The position numbers and the translations under genes were made by a program. The notes below the pieces were generated by a model. It was not told the origin of the DNA. It worked only from the letters and a program-made list of their open reading frames with translations, and made no database searches. From contig JAZAYU010000116.1 in NCBI GenBank assembly GCA_038501625.1, forward strand, positions 620,001 through 684,000: a DNA stretch of 64,000 bases, given 5' to 3'. Below, piece by piece: positions 37,041-48,831 of this stretch (position 1 is the stretch's first letter; every line of letters begins with the position of its first letter). Source of the stretch: Corbicula japonica (lineage: Eukaryota > Mollusca > Bivalvia > Venerida > Cyrenidae).

Positions 37041-38257
37041 TCCGATTTTTTTTAAAGAATTAGCAAAAAGCTTAAATTTTCCAGTAACTGTTAAGAATAA
37101 ATTGGACTCAACCTGCCTTTGTTATAGACATGTTGACAAGAAAGCTAGACTCTGAACCACAAGTGCAATTGAAGTTCATTTGTAAGTTTCTTCTTAATCA
37201 TTGCCTTTTTGAAACAGATGTCACATTCTAGACTGGTAGACAATTTATTAGATACACTAAATCTTGTTATTGTCACAATTCTTCTGGTAGAAAATAAGAA
37301 TGGGGTCCTACCGATATACAGAGTTATATTCTGCCTGAAGTTACCTCCCTTTGTAACGCGCACCCGTCACTGGGTAGTTCCGGTCTGAGAATGACAATTA
37401 AAACAGGCATGCAGTAGTCATCCGTGGTCCTTTCAAATACGTTTTAATATGGCCTGGTTGGTCAGAGATTAGCATACTGCATAAAAACGTTTGGTTTTTA
37501 TCATTTATTGGAAAAACTTGATAGTTTTTATAGTGCAGCGCGTAATATTTAAAATTTCTCTAATTAATCATTTTAATACGTTGGAGAGGTTTATGTTTAA
37601 CATCGTTATGTTCAACCCCTTCGGTAACTAATAAAGAGTAAAAAAAATACGCATTTCCTACGCTCAAAAATGACAGATTTGAGGAAAAGAACACAAAGAA
37701 AACATTTAAAGCGGTAGAAAAGTTCACAACAATAAGGTTCTACGTCCGCCGATGAAATGCCCGTTAACTTTTAATTTATACACGTTCTTTCATGCGCATG
37801 CAACATTTTTTTGCCAGGAATTTATTAGATTTTTTAAATAACTGAACCTTTTTCTACAAATTGAATGCACACCATTCGGGTCATAGAATTGTGCCATTTT
37901 CGTATTGACGTATTTTCAATATACACCAAAAAGTTTTTCTTATTCTTATACAGTTAAGAACATATTCAAAATTGTTTCATAATGTTTTCACTTTTTTCTC
38001 TTTATTTCTAAAATTTTTTAGTTCATTTAGTTTTACTATCAATTTTAATTCATTAAATAAATATATGTTTTGGTAAAACTTTCCCGATGGCTATTTTATT
38101 TTACTCTTTTCTGAGCGCTTTAAGTTGCCAATATCAAATAATCAATGTCTCGGGTCTTAAAAAACATTGTGACAATTAATTAGAATATTTAATCTGTAGT
38201 CAGTTTCTCAAAACAACACGTTTACCCCCAAGAAGCAACGTTTCCAACCTCTTACAA

Positions 38258-40715
38258 GTCAAGTCAAGTCAAATTTTTATTGGCATTAAACAAATACATG
38301 TTCAGAGCCAAACAACATTTCATATTGGCGGCATATAAAGTATAAAAGAAAAGAAAACACAAGAAAAGTATGATATAAGAGGCATGGTATAATCAGTATA
38401 TGTAGTTAACAAACGTATAATATAAGTGGTTCGTGTAATTATTAAAGTGCGCTACAAAAACTATTAACATGCATATCAAAATAAGCCATTATCATCTCTT
38501 TTTTCCATTGCTAAAAAAATAAATTTACCAAGGTTATTTAACTGTTTTTTGCTTTTGGTTTGCAATAATGCTTTGAATTTATAATGATTTGGCCAGGAAA
38601 TATAATAGTTTTTTATTTATTCTGTTCGTAAAGTTCTATATTTTGGACAAATTAACAAAAAGTGGTATTCATTTTCGATTTGATGTTGATTACATTGTGT
38701 ACAGAGTCTGTTATTTCTTTCTATGTTTCTAAACCTTCCTTCTTCAATAGCCAATTTATGAGATGAACAACGGAATCTAGATAGTGCTTTTCTAAATTTA
38801 CTGTTTTCAATGCAACTCAAATATTTTTCTTCTACGAAATCACATTTAAACAATTTATATGAATCAAGCTTTGAAAAATTATCTAATTCAGAACACCATT
38901 TTGGCAAGTATTGATCATATATTCTTTGAATTACTCTTTGGATTTCTATTGGTTCTATGTTTACCTTATTACACAGATATGAAAAACCTAGTTCTTTCAA
39001 CATAAATTTCAAATTTATGAACCAGCTGTTTATATGTATACCATTTACGTCCTTTAAAAACAACAATTTATAAATAAATGAATCTGGTAACTGTAATATT
39101 CGATACCAATATTTAACAATTCTTACTTTACGTAATATTTCAAATGGGAATCTTCCAAATTCACCAAATACTGCAGAATTTGTAGTTTGCACCTTACCAC
39201 CTAATAGCTGTTTTAAGAATTTCAAGTGTACTCGTTCAATGTCAGGGGCTTTATGAAATCCCCAGATCTCTGATCCATAAAATAAAATAGGTGAAATCAT
39301 AGCGTCAAACAGTTTTAATTTTTCTGAAATACTTAAAGAAACCTCACCAAAAAGAAAATTTAGCGAGAATAATGCTTTTAATGCTTGATCTGATAGCGAC
39401 TTTTGAGCTCTGTAATAGTTACCGTTTGATGATATGTTAACACCTAGATATGTAAACTGCTTAACTACAGCCAATAATTTGTTATCATAAAACAACTGCA
39501 CATGCTCTGGTCTATTTCCAGTTTTAAAAACCATTACAACCGTTTTGTCAGTGTTAACAGAAACACCCCATTTATTACAATAAATTGCTAATTTATTTAA
39601 TAATAATTGAAGACCTTCTTCAGTATAAGAGAATAATGCTAAATCGTCAGCAAATAGCAATAAGAAAATCTGCATTTCATCCAAAGTAAAACAAGGTACA
39701 TCAGCAGTATTTAAAGATTCATACATATCATTAACAAAGAAAATAAACAACAAGGGAGATAGGGGCACACCCTGTTTTACACCCATATATGTGTCAAAAT
39801 TCTCTGATAAAGCACCATTACTTCTAACACAAGCCTTTACACTCAAATACATGTATATGCTTCGCAGGATCTTAACTATTTTCGATGAGACTCCCTGAAC
39901 AATAAGTTTATACCAAATACCATTTCTATAGAGCATATCAAAGCATTTACGAAAATCGATCATTGATACATAAAGTTTCCTTTTCTCATGTTTAATTATC
40001 TTGTTTATTATTGATGTTAATACAAATATGCAATCGGTTGTGCTTTTGTCTTTTCTAAATCCAAATTGATAGTCTGAAAGTAAATTATTGCTTTCAGCCC
40101 ATTTTCGCAATCGCGTATCTAGTAATATTGAAAATATTTTAGAAAAAAACACATGTTAAAGTTATTCCACGGTAATTGTTAACATCGCTCAGATCACCCG
40201 TTTTGGGTACCGGTACTATAACTCCTGAGCACCATGGACTAGGATAAATACCCTTTGCGAAAATATAAATAAAGTGTTTACACATGAGTGGTGATAAAAT
40301 ACTTTTACAATCAATAAATATTTCGGGGATTAACAAATCCGCGCCCACACCTTTACCGCGCTTCAACGAATTCAAAGCTTGTAATACCTCACCATTAGTA
40401 AAATCACAATCTAATTGGTCAATATTGATAATATTTTCATGTTCATATAATTGATCTTCAACTAAGTCATTTTTAAAAACATCATCACCTGAAAAAAGAT
40501 TTTTGAAATGTTCATAAAATTCATTATGTGATACTTTCGATTTATTTTTTATTTTCCTTAACTTCCTTATTTCACTCCAAAACTTTTGAGGACTAGATTT
40601 GGATAACATATTCATTTTATTTTTCTGTAGCAAGTTAAATTTTGCACGAGCCCTTCGTGATAAGCACTTCTGCATTTGTCGGCGATCTGTTTTTACGATA
40701 TATTTTATTTGCATA
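38258..40715 (-). mobile_element. 5'-truncated non-LTR retrotransposon (LINE)
   Basis: The insertion is bounded by TTACAA at 38252-38257 and again at 40716-40721, a 6-bp target duplication. The unoccupied sequence at 56141-56146 of copy B carries TTACAA once. The 3' end on the minus strand finishes with three TTGAC units, a short tandem tail instead of poly(A). The 5' end lacks the endonuclease region, so reverse transcription probably stopped early. The total length is 2458 bp. Confidence 0.85.
38617..40714 (-). pseudogene. LINE reverse transcriptase, frameshifted and 5'-truncated
   Basis: Two overlapping minus-strand frames (40139-40714, 191 aa, and 38617-40152, 511 aa) together cover a reverse-transcriptase protein of a non-LTR element. 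The upstream frame holds a basic segment and the conserved NNYRGITL block. The downstream frame holds DYQFGFRKDKST, motif A in MIDFRKCFD (first catalytic Asp, residue 66), motif B VKQGVPLSP, motif C LLFADDLALF (Asp169-Asp170), an FTYLGVNIS motif, and a C-terminal CTQC-HFLLIC zinc-binding cluster (zf-RVT type). The frames are separated by a shift at a run of seven A (40143-40149). The endonuclease domain is missing. The clade is not certain; CR1/Jockey-like wording is possible. The copy is dead but, apart from the shift, the rest is open, so it inserted fairly recently. Confidence 0.9.
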
Positions 40716-42247
40716 TTACAAATCTACAACTAAACTTCAAACGGCCTTTATCACACCTCCGGGTGGTAAAACCCAGTCTTGCTAATTAGATTACGTAACA
40801 TAGTCATAAAACACCAGGCCCTTTTCTTAAAAAGCGGTGTTTGCATTACTTAACGGTGACTGGCCGAACACTTAAGTGAATGTTTAACAAAGCTATAATT
40901 TCCATGCCAGCCAATATATAAATTTTCATAAAGGATACGTACAGTTACGTAAATAGGTAAAGTTGCATTTAGTTATTAACTCAAAATTAATTTACTAAGA
41001 TGATGGTTATTCTTTATATGCCTGTTTCATTTGTTTTTGTTAATTCGACAATGCATTTAAACTTCAAAAGCATTTTGGGACTTTTTATCTACACTTTTAA
41101 CGATACTCTTTATTACCGCCTCTAAACCGGAACTACCCAATCAGCAAGGGAAACCACTCTCAATGGGAGGTAACTCTGTATATCGGGAGGGCCCCATTGA
41201 ATAATAACTCATTTTAAAATAAAATTATGACATTTATTACTTGACATTTTCTTAAATCACCAAGTATTTTAAGGAACATATATTAGACGCATTCAGAAAC
41301 AAAATTTTATAAAACCTGTTTATTCAAGCAGAATGTTATAACCGTATTCCTCACTAAAACTGGTTCTTAGAAGCAAATATAACACCTATATTTATACAAT
41401 TTTTGTAAACATGTCAGATGCATTGAATAGCAAATATTGAGACAGAGCAATTTTTAAGTCAAATAAGAGATATTATTACATACACATCGTTAGTTTATAT
41501 GAAACAATTTATGTATAGACAAGTTTCATCTTAGCATTCCTGTGATGTATGTGTTAATGACTTCATTAGAATAACTTAATCAACAACAACAATCATTTAA
41601 ATGTCAAGTTTTGTCGAGGTCAATAACTGTTCAATGAACCGTTTAAGTTCACTTATAATGACAAACATAATGGATACCTGTTGTACCCCAGTTACACAGA
41701 GCCATCGGTAGTTTTTTTTTCAGCCAAATTATGGAGTGAACCGAAGACAACATATTAAACAACGAAATCACATATTAATCCCCTGTTTTCCACCGATCAA
41801 CTGCTATTGTAATAGATGAAAAGTGAACAAATATGAAAATATTGCATGCTCGGTTTGATTGAGCCTGTTCATGGACAGTAATGGAAATGCTTATTACCGC
41901 CCACGCCGACTAGCCCCAGGTTGAGCGCAACTCAATATTAACACCGATAAATAGTACAATTTTGATCCATCCCTAACGATGGTATGCATATGGCGGTGAA
42001 CATGGAACCTTCAATGCGGTATTTTCAGAGTAATACCATTCCATGTTCAGCGGCGTATGGTTCTCATATTAAAGAATGCGTTTGCCCTAAACGAGAAAAC
42101 AATGGACGGAACTAAACAGAATAGAATTTTGAGAGGGGATCTTGAAACCACCCATCTTTAAACTGGCAGAAATATTAAAAACAAAAAGTAAATTTAGAAG
42201 TACTATTAAAATAGTATATAAATAGCGTGCTCGAAGACCATCAAAGG

Positions 42248-42949
42248 GGTCCGTTCTAATACCCCAAACTACCCCAGACTACCCCAAACCACCCCAAACT
42301 ACCCCAAACCACACCCCAAACTACCCCAAACTACCCCAAACCACCCCAAACTACCCCAAACCACCCCAAACGAAATCCAATATAAGGTTGTGATAATTAA
42401 ATAAGTCCATATGAAATAAGGACTTGTGAGCTCTAGTATAAAAATCAGTGTTAAACTTGTTGCCTCTATAACCATATTTTAATAATAAACATTGAAAATA
42501 ATATCTTTTTTTGTGTGTGTGGGGGGGGGGGGTGTAAAATTTCACAAACAAGCCATGCATTTTACCTGTAATCTGATTATAACACTTAAAATATTAAATG
42601 TAGTCGATTTCAAGTGGTTTGAGGTAAACACTGTAGATGTGGTTTGGGGTATTTCACACTCACTATATGTCATACTTATTTATGGCCAGTCATATCATTT
42701 ACTAAAATTTTGATGTTTATTTTGCTACAGAGGCAACAAGTTTAACATTGATTTTAAACTTGAGCTCACAAGTCCTTATTTCATATGAACTTATTTAATT
42801 ATCACAACCTTATATTGGATTTTGTTTGGGGTGGTTTGGGGTAGTTTGGGGTGGTTTGGGGTAGTTTGGGGTGTGGTTTGGGGTAGTTTGGGGTATGGTT
42901 TGGGGTAGTTTGGGGTAGTTTGGGGTGGTTTGGGGTATTATAACGGACC
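42248..42949. mobile_element. 700-bp palindrome with telomere-like decamer arms
   Basis: The arms begin GGTCCGTTCTAATACCCC on the left and end GGGGTATTATAACGGACC on the right. The outer 110 bp of each arm is a decamer array: ACCCCAAACT/ACCCCAAACC at 42261-42371 and TTTGGGGTAG/TTTGGGGTGG at 42827-42937. The inner arms also pair (AACTTGTTGCCTCT against AGAGGCAACAAGTT; AAATAAGGACTTGTGAGCTC against GAGCTCACAAGTCCTTATTT). The loop of about 240 bp holds a G run at 42523. Confidence 0.9.
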
Positions 42950-43264
42950 GCCTTCAAAGGACGTAACTGATAACAGCACTGATTGAATAGTTTCGTCGGT
43001 GAATTTCAACCCATGTTCAAAATTCTGGATCGGTGAAAATATTTTACAATCAACCGATCAACAACCTTTCTACAACCGATCATTACCGATCGATATCCGC
43101 TAAGCACCCAATATCACCGATCGAAAACCTGTCTACAACCATTATCTCCGTGCGGCCACTGATAAGCAACTAATACTTACCACCGATAGAAAAAGATGAG
43201 AATTGAAGTGTTCCAGCAAATCATGAAATATTTGTTGAACCGAAAAACACTTGTATATACTCAG

Positions 43265-43455
43265 TTCTATCATCAGTAAAATAATCCGTTACCGATGTCA
43301 TGCAGTGATGATAACGTATTTCAGGGCTATTCGTTCAACCCTTTTGGGGGTTGTCCCGGTTAGTTCAACCAGTTGCGTTGTCGGAATTGCAGGGCTAGGC
43401 GCTGTCACCGTGACGGTGCGGGTTCGTTCCCAGGTAGAGGCAATACCATTTGTCT
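43265..43455 (+). mobile_element. tRNA-like SINE copy
   Basis: The upstream block CGTTACCGATGTCATGCAGT is followed by GGTTGTCCCGGTTAG, a degraded box A, and box B GCGGGTTCGTTCCC, ending near AGAGGCAATACCATTTG. The same order is seen in the copies at 56980 and 57235. Confidence 0.65.
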
Positions 43456-43656
43456 ATCACCGATGGCTGTTTACACAGAAAACCAGAAATAAAATAACGC
43501 AAGACAACCGATCAAAACAGCGAGGAACTTAAACGTAAAATAACCGATTGGGCACCGACCGTCTGTGTAACTGGGGCCTAACTGGTCAGCCAAAACCCAT
43601 GATGTGATTATAGTGCTCAACTTTTAAATATAATGACATGGTACGTATATTGAACA

Positions 43657-43807
43657 TGTAGCGACGGCTGCTTTACTGCTTTATTAAAAATCTTTATCGC
43701 TCGATAATTAAAATGACAATATTTAAATTGTACTCGTTATGCAGGTATTGACTTTCCAAGTGACAGTTCTAGGTGAATAGAGCCCCATCAAGCCCCACAT
43801 CTTTACA
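43657..43807 (+). mobile_element. Putative LTR of a Ty3/Gypsy-like retrotransposon remnant
   Basis: A TG-to-CA segment of 151 bp (TGTAGCGACGG to CATCTTTACA) lies directly before a primer-binding-site-like sequence. No partner LTR or gag-pol frame is in the window, so this is a 5' remnant or a truncated copy. The LTR call depends on the adjacent primer site. Confidence 0.45.
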
Positions 43808-43825
43808 TGGTGTCAGAAGTGGGAT
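43808..43825 (+). other. tRNA-Leu-type primer-binding site
   Basis: TGGTGTCAGAAGTGGGAT is complementary to a tRNA 3' end of the form ATCCCACTTCTGACACCA, as in tRNA-Leu. Molluscan Gypsy elements such as Steamer are reported to use tRNA-Leu. It begins immediately after the putative LTR. Confidence 0.55.
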
Positions 43826-43848
43826 TTGGTGTAAAGAACACCAACAAA

Positions 43849-44460
43849 AACACAGGCTCCCCACGCAAAACGAAGACAGCAGAGAGGAGCACGAGATTAT
43901 CAAATGATTAGTTTCAAATGTCACAAACAATTAAAGAAAAAGAGATGCAAAGGGATTACCGTCTTGAAACGGTCAATAGCAGAACGATTTTGCAACTGTC
44001 AGTATAAACCAGGTTCTAGGGTTCACGAACTTCACCTTTGCACCAACAGGTTCTCATATAAATAGATAAGTACAAGTTGTCTTGCTGAAATAACTCCATC
44101 TCACCCATCAGCTCGACAATGTTGCATGCAAAAGTCCACAAACATATAAAATACAATACGCTACTAGTATATAGAGCGAAAGGGCGGGTACTCGATAATC
44201 TTACCGAGACTAGAACCCCTAAAGCAAAATCATCAAGAACACAATGACAGCGTTAAAATTAACAAATCGAGATTTTAGGTTCTTTTACAATATGTCCCCA
44301 TAATCCGTCTTAAACTCTCAACCCCCTGCCACCGTCGTGCAACCAAAGAGGTAAACATAACGATCAAATGTAGAAGGGTTAATCACAAGGCACGCAGAGC
44401 GCTGGATAATATCAAGTTAATAACATTTATATTTGAATTTACTAAAGGTTTTTACGAGTA
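43849..44460 (-). mobile_element. Inverted terminal repeat of the Penelope-like element, left
   Basis: This segment is the diverged reverse complement of 45800-46412. Matches include CCCTGCCACCGTCGTGCAAC against GTTGCACGACGGTGGCAGGG, and AATGTTGCATGCAAAAG against CTTTTGCATGCAACATT. It also includes the reverse complement of the 3' end of the reverse-transcriptase reading frame. Confidence 0.8.
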
Positions 44461-44508
44461 AAGTGGAGAAATTAACATTGCCTTACATTTTCTTAAGTTT
44501 ATAAATTA

Positions 44509-45885
44509 AATCTCTGAGAGTGATATTGTTACTGCACACACTCTACAAATTACAAAATTTAGAATCAGTATTGAGCCGAAACAAGACAAAGTACCTACTA
44601 TGAATTGGTTGCCTAAAATGCATAAAACACCGTACAAAGCAAGATTTATTGCTAACTCTAGTTCTTGCACTACTCCTAAATTATCCGTGCTCTTAACTTC
44701 TTGTCTTACAGCTATTAAAGAACATGTAATTAGGTATTGCGATAAGGTTTTTGAAACTTCTGGCAAAAATTTATTTTGGTCGATTAAAAATTCAAATGAC
44801 GTTTTGAAAAAAAAGCTTAAATCAAATAATTTTCAGGTGTTCTGTTTGTCTACTTATGATTTCTCAACTTTATATACCTCGCTCCCTCATAATTTAATAA
44901 GAGACAAACTAACCAGTCTCATTGAAAAAACGTTTGCTAGAGAAAATAAAACCTTCATCGCTTCTAATGAACATAGGGCATTTTTTACAGATGGTTCTTA
45001 TGATAATTAAATTTTATGGACTTGTCAAGACCTAATAGAGTCGCTAACTTTCTTACTGGATAATATCTATGTTAGATTCGGTACCTCTATTTATAAACAA
45101 GTAATAGGCATCCCAATGGGTACTAATTGTGCACCCCTTGTTGCTGATCTGTTTTTATACTGTTATGAAAGAGACTTTATGTTATCTCTTTCTACTGAAC
45201 ATCAAGATGATATTATTACAGCTTTTAACAACACCTCGAGGTACCTTGATGAATTATTTAAAAAAATATAAATAATAACCATTTTCCATTACTGGTTAAT
45301 AAGATCTACCCTAAAGAACTACAACTTAAAAAAGCGAACACTTCAGAACAGCAAGCAAACTTTCTCGATCTAAATCTGTCAATTGAAAATGGTTATGTCA
45401 CTACTAAAATATATGATAAAAGAATAAATTTTCCGTTTTTAGACGGCGATGTTCCCCGTGCAACATCTTACGGGGTTTATATTTCACAGCTTGTTCGCTT
45501 TTCAAGAGCTTGCAACGATATTAATGATTTCAATGAACGTAATCTTTGCATTACAGAAAAACTTGTAAAACAAGGTTATCGGTATCACAAATTAAGGAAA
45601 ACATTTTGCAAGTTTTATCGTCGATACCCAGATCTAATTCATAAATACAGGTGCAGTTTAAAATCACTATTGCAACAAGGTATTTCACAGCCAGTTTTTT
45701 TATGGAGATTTAATTTATAAACTTAAGAAGATAAAGGGCAATGTTAATTTCTCCCGGTTATTCGTAAAAACCATCTGTAAATAAAAAAGAAAGGTAACCA
45801 ACATGATATTTTACAGCGCTCTGCATGCCTGGTGATTAACCCTTCTACAGTTGATCATTATGCTTACCTCTTTGGTTGCACGACG
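44509..45885 (+). pseudogene. Penelope-like reverse transcriptase, inactivated
   Basis: Plus-strand text belongs to a Penelope-like element (PLE) reverse transcriptase: NWLPKMHKTPYKARFIANSS near 44600, STYDFSTLYTSLPHNLI near 44850, GIPMGTNCAPLVADLFLYCY near 45110, RYLDELF near 45240, NFPFLDGDVPRATSYGVYIS near 45430, and GYRYHKLRKTF near 45580. Disruptions are a TAA stop at 45008-45010, a frameshift near 45258-45275 in an A-rich run, and another at a T run near 45694. The catalytic YxDD of motif C reads YLDE, so the second Asp is lost. I see no GIY-YIG endonuclease. A second partial copy on the opposite strand has a sense codon at the position of the first stop. Confidence 0.85.
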
Positions 45886-46412
45886 GTGGCAGGGGTTTAA
45901 GAGTTTATAAAGGTTTATGGGGAAATCTCTTCTTAAAAGAACCTAGAAGCTCGATTTGTTTCTTTTATCCCTGTCATCGTGTTCTTGCTGATTTTACTCC
46001 AGGAGCTCTGGTCTCGGTTAGATCATTGAGTACCCACCCTTTGGCTTTGCAATGCTATTAAATTCTTATGTTTTATATGTTTGTGTGCTTTTGCATGCAA
46101 CATTGTTGAGCCAATAAGTGGGTTGGAGTTGTTTCACCAAGACAACTTGTATTTGTTTTGTGATATGAGAACCTGTTGGGGCAAGTGTGAGGTTGGTGCA
46201 CCATAGAACCTGGTTTAAACCCCCAGTGGCAATTTGATTTGCCACTGACCGTTCCAAGGCGGTAACCCCTCGGGTTCTCATTTTTGTTAATTGTTAGTGG
46301 TGTCTCTTTTGAAACTGATCATTTTATTAACCATGCTCTCTCCCTCTCTTCTTCTTGACTGTGTGGGGAGGCTGTTTTTTCTGAATGTGGCGATTCCTGA
46401 TATGCATATTAA
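45800..46412 (+). mobile_element. Terminal repeat of the Penelope-like element, right
   Basis: It follows the plus-strand reverse transcriptase and is mirrored at 43849-44460 and 48195-48800; partial copies lie at 33526-33945 and 56632-56825. It carries the degraded end of the reading frame (ACLVINPSTVDHYAYLFGCT) and then non-coding text including TTGTGTGCTTTTGCATGCAA and GTGTGGGGAGGCTG, ending at CCTGATATGCATA. Confidence 0.75.
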
Positions 46413-46424
46413 ACCTTTCCATAA

Positions 46425-47220
46425 AATTGGTTGTGAAATACCTTGTTGCAATAGTGATTTTAAACCTGTATTTTTTAATTAAATCTGGCTATTGGCGATA
46501 AAACTTGAAAAGGTTTTTCTTAATTTGTGATAAGATACCACTGTTTTAGAAGCTTTTCAGTTATGTAAAGATTACGTTCATTGAATTCTTAAACATCATC
46601 ACACGCTCTAGAAGGGCGGACAAGCTGTGAGATATAAATCCCGTAAGATATTGAACGAAGAACAACGGCATCTAAAATGAATATTTACTATATTAAAATT
46701 AAAATCATCTTTTTACCATACATTGTAGCGGTGACGTAACCATTTTCATCTGAAAGATTTAGATCAGGGAAGTTTGCTTGCTTTTCTGAAGTGTTCGCTT
46801 AATAAAGTTGTAGTTCATTTGGATACAGGAGATGGAAAATGGTTATTATCTTTAATCAACAAATCATCAAGTTACCTCGTGACTATCTTGGTTTTGTTAA
46901 AGGCCGTAATTATGCCATCTTGATGTTCAGTAGAAAGAGATAACATAAAGTCTTTTCCATATAGTATAAAATAGATCAGCAACAAGATGTACACAATAAG
47001 TACCTATTGGGATGCCTATTACTTGTTTATAAATGGAGGTACCAAATCTAACATAAAGTTTATCCATTAAGAAAGTTAGCGACTCTGTTAGGTCTTGAAA
47101 AGTCCATAAAATATAATTATCATAATAACCATCTGTAAACAAAAATGTCCTTTGTTTATTACAAGCGATAAAGGTTTTATTTTCTCTTGCAAACGTTTTT
47201 TTCAATGAGACTGGTTACAT
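46425..47220 (-). pseudogene. Second Penelope-like reverse transcriptase fragment, opposite strand
   Basis: On the minus strand, 46927-47205 keeps an open frame with KTFARENKTFIACNKQRTF, YVRFGTSIYKQVIGIP and a degraded GTYCVHLVADL. Downstream to 46425 the remaining protein is recognisable only in pieces with stops and shifts. It begins right after the terminal repeat ending at 46412, so two copies meet head-on across that repeat. Confidence 0.8.
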
Positions 47221-48194
47221 TTCTTTAATCAAAATATGAGGGAGTGCAAATCAAAAACAAATCCTTAAAATTGTCGAAGAAGAAATTTCAATTTTGAATT
47301 TTTCAAGATTCAAATTAATTAAAATCGAAAATCAATAGAAATTATAAAATCAGTTGACGAATTCTATGAAAAGATAGCTCTATGTAAAGCAACTGTAATG
47401 TTATCAAAAAAAAGTATTTTCTAAATTTAATGTATACTTGGTTGGACTTACTTATAAATGCCGCCTTTTAACACCAACTTACCTTTCTTAGTGTAGCCTC
47501 AATATTACTAGGTGTGATTTCACCTCACTTCTGCTCCTTGAGATAAAAGATAAACGCTAATTATTGTCAACACACGCAAACAGTTAAAGGAATTCTTTAC
47601 TCAGCTGTCGTTAGCTGGATTATTAGATGAACATACATTACTCGTTGTTCATAGAATTGCATAAATAAGCTTGGAAGATACATTTCAAGTTTATAAAAGG
47701 GGTAGATTCAGAAAGCATCAATGCGTACTAGTTCAACAGATACATCGTATGTTTATTAAACAAGATGCATTGAGTTTGTATTGGCTGTAAAAGTTATGAA
47801 TGGCTTTTATTATTTTTCTTGGAGGTATACTGGTATAAATTTTGGCTAAGTCAACATTGAAATTTCCATGATAATTTGTACAAACTTACTGACACTTGTC
47901 GGGGCTGTATTAAATATTTTTCTGCCACCACCTGGTCAAATTATGATTAGAAAACGAGGAAAGCGAGCTCTAAAAACATCAAAGGACAAATTGCTAATTC
48001 GTCAGCTTAAATAAATTACTATTAAAATAAATGTGAATTCCTAGCAGTATAAATGAGAACAGGAATTATGAATATTGGCGAATTTAACAAGACACACAGG
48101 TAATAGCATCAGACGGTACGTAGCTAGGTCAGTAGAAATTGATAAATACTACTGAGTAATCTTGAGTGGTAGTTAAATATTGGGACGTCATGTT
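47221..48194. other. Nothing recognised between Penelope-like pieces
   Basis: AT-rich DNA. No reverse-transcriptase text continues here, so the minus-strand copy is truncated at its 5' side or interrupted. Confidence 0.4.
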
Positions 48195-48800
48195 GCAAAA
48201 TGGTAAAAAAAGTAAAATACGCATATCAGGAATTGACACAATCAGAAAACACAACCTCCCCACACAGCCAAGAAGAAGAGAGGAAGAGAGAGCGCATTGT
48301 TTATAAAATGAGCAATTTCAAAACATCACCACAATTAACAAAAATGGCAATCTGATGGGTAACCGCCTTGGATCGGTCAGTGGAAAAATAATTTGCCACT
48401 GGGAATTTAAACCATGTTCAGCAGGTTTCTCATATCAACAAACAAGTACAAATTGTCTTGGTGAAGTAACCCCAACCCAACCATCAGCCCAACAATGTTG
48501 TGTGCAAAAGCACACAAACATATAAAAACATAAGAAGCTAATAGCATAGCAAAGCCAATGGGGTGGGTAATCAATTATCTTACCGAGACCAGACCCCCTG
48601 AGGTCAAATCAGCAAGAACACGATGACAAGGATAAAAGAAACAAATCGAGCATATAGGTTCCATTTTGAAAATATTTTCCCATAAACCTTCCTTAACAAA
48701 CCCCTGCCACCGTCGTGCAACCAAAGAGTTATGCATAATGATCAACTGTAGATGGGTTGATCACCAGGCCTGCAGAGCGCTGTAGAATATCATATTTGTA
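48195..48800 (-). mobile_element. Penelope-like terminal repeat, outer inverted copy
   Basis: This is the reverse complement of 45800-46412. Landmarks include CACAACCTCCCCACACAGCC, AACAATGTTGTGTGCAAAAG and CCCCTGCCACCGTCGTGCAA, ending near GCGCTGTAGAATATCA. Confidence 0.8.
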
Positions 48801-48831
48801 ACCTTTCTTTTTGAATTAACGAGGCAAATGC

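Larger units (their letters stand above)
37299..41198. mobile_element. 1.44-kb inverted-repeat DNA element, copy A, split by a LINE
   Basis: The left terminus AATGGGGTCCTACCGATATA and the right terminus (minus strand AATGGGGCCCTCCCGATATA) are inverted, with further inverted matches AGTTACCTCCC and TGGGTAGTTCCGG. Removing the inserted LINE and one target duplicate leaves about 1436 bp, which aligns along its whole length with copy B (55178-56625). No transposase is seen, so it looks non-autonomous. Confidence 0.8.
41686..43576. mobile_element. 1.9-kb element with ACCGAT subterminal repeats
   Basis: CCCCAGTTACACAGA at 41686-41700 is perfectly inverted at 43562-43576. ACCGAT or ATCGGT occurs twice in the left end and about nine times in the right part (43030-43560). 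No transposase frame. It carries two passengers: the palindrome at 42248-42949 and a tRNA-like SINE at about 43270-43450. Confidence 0.75.
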
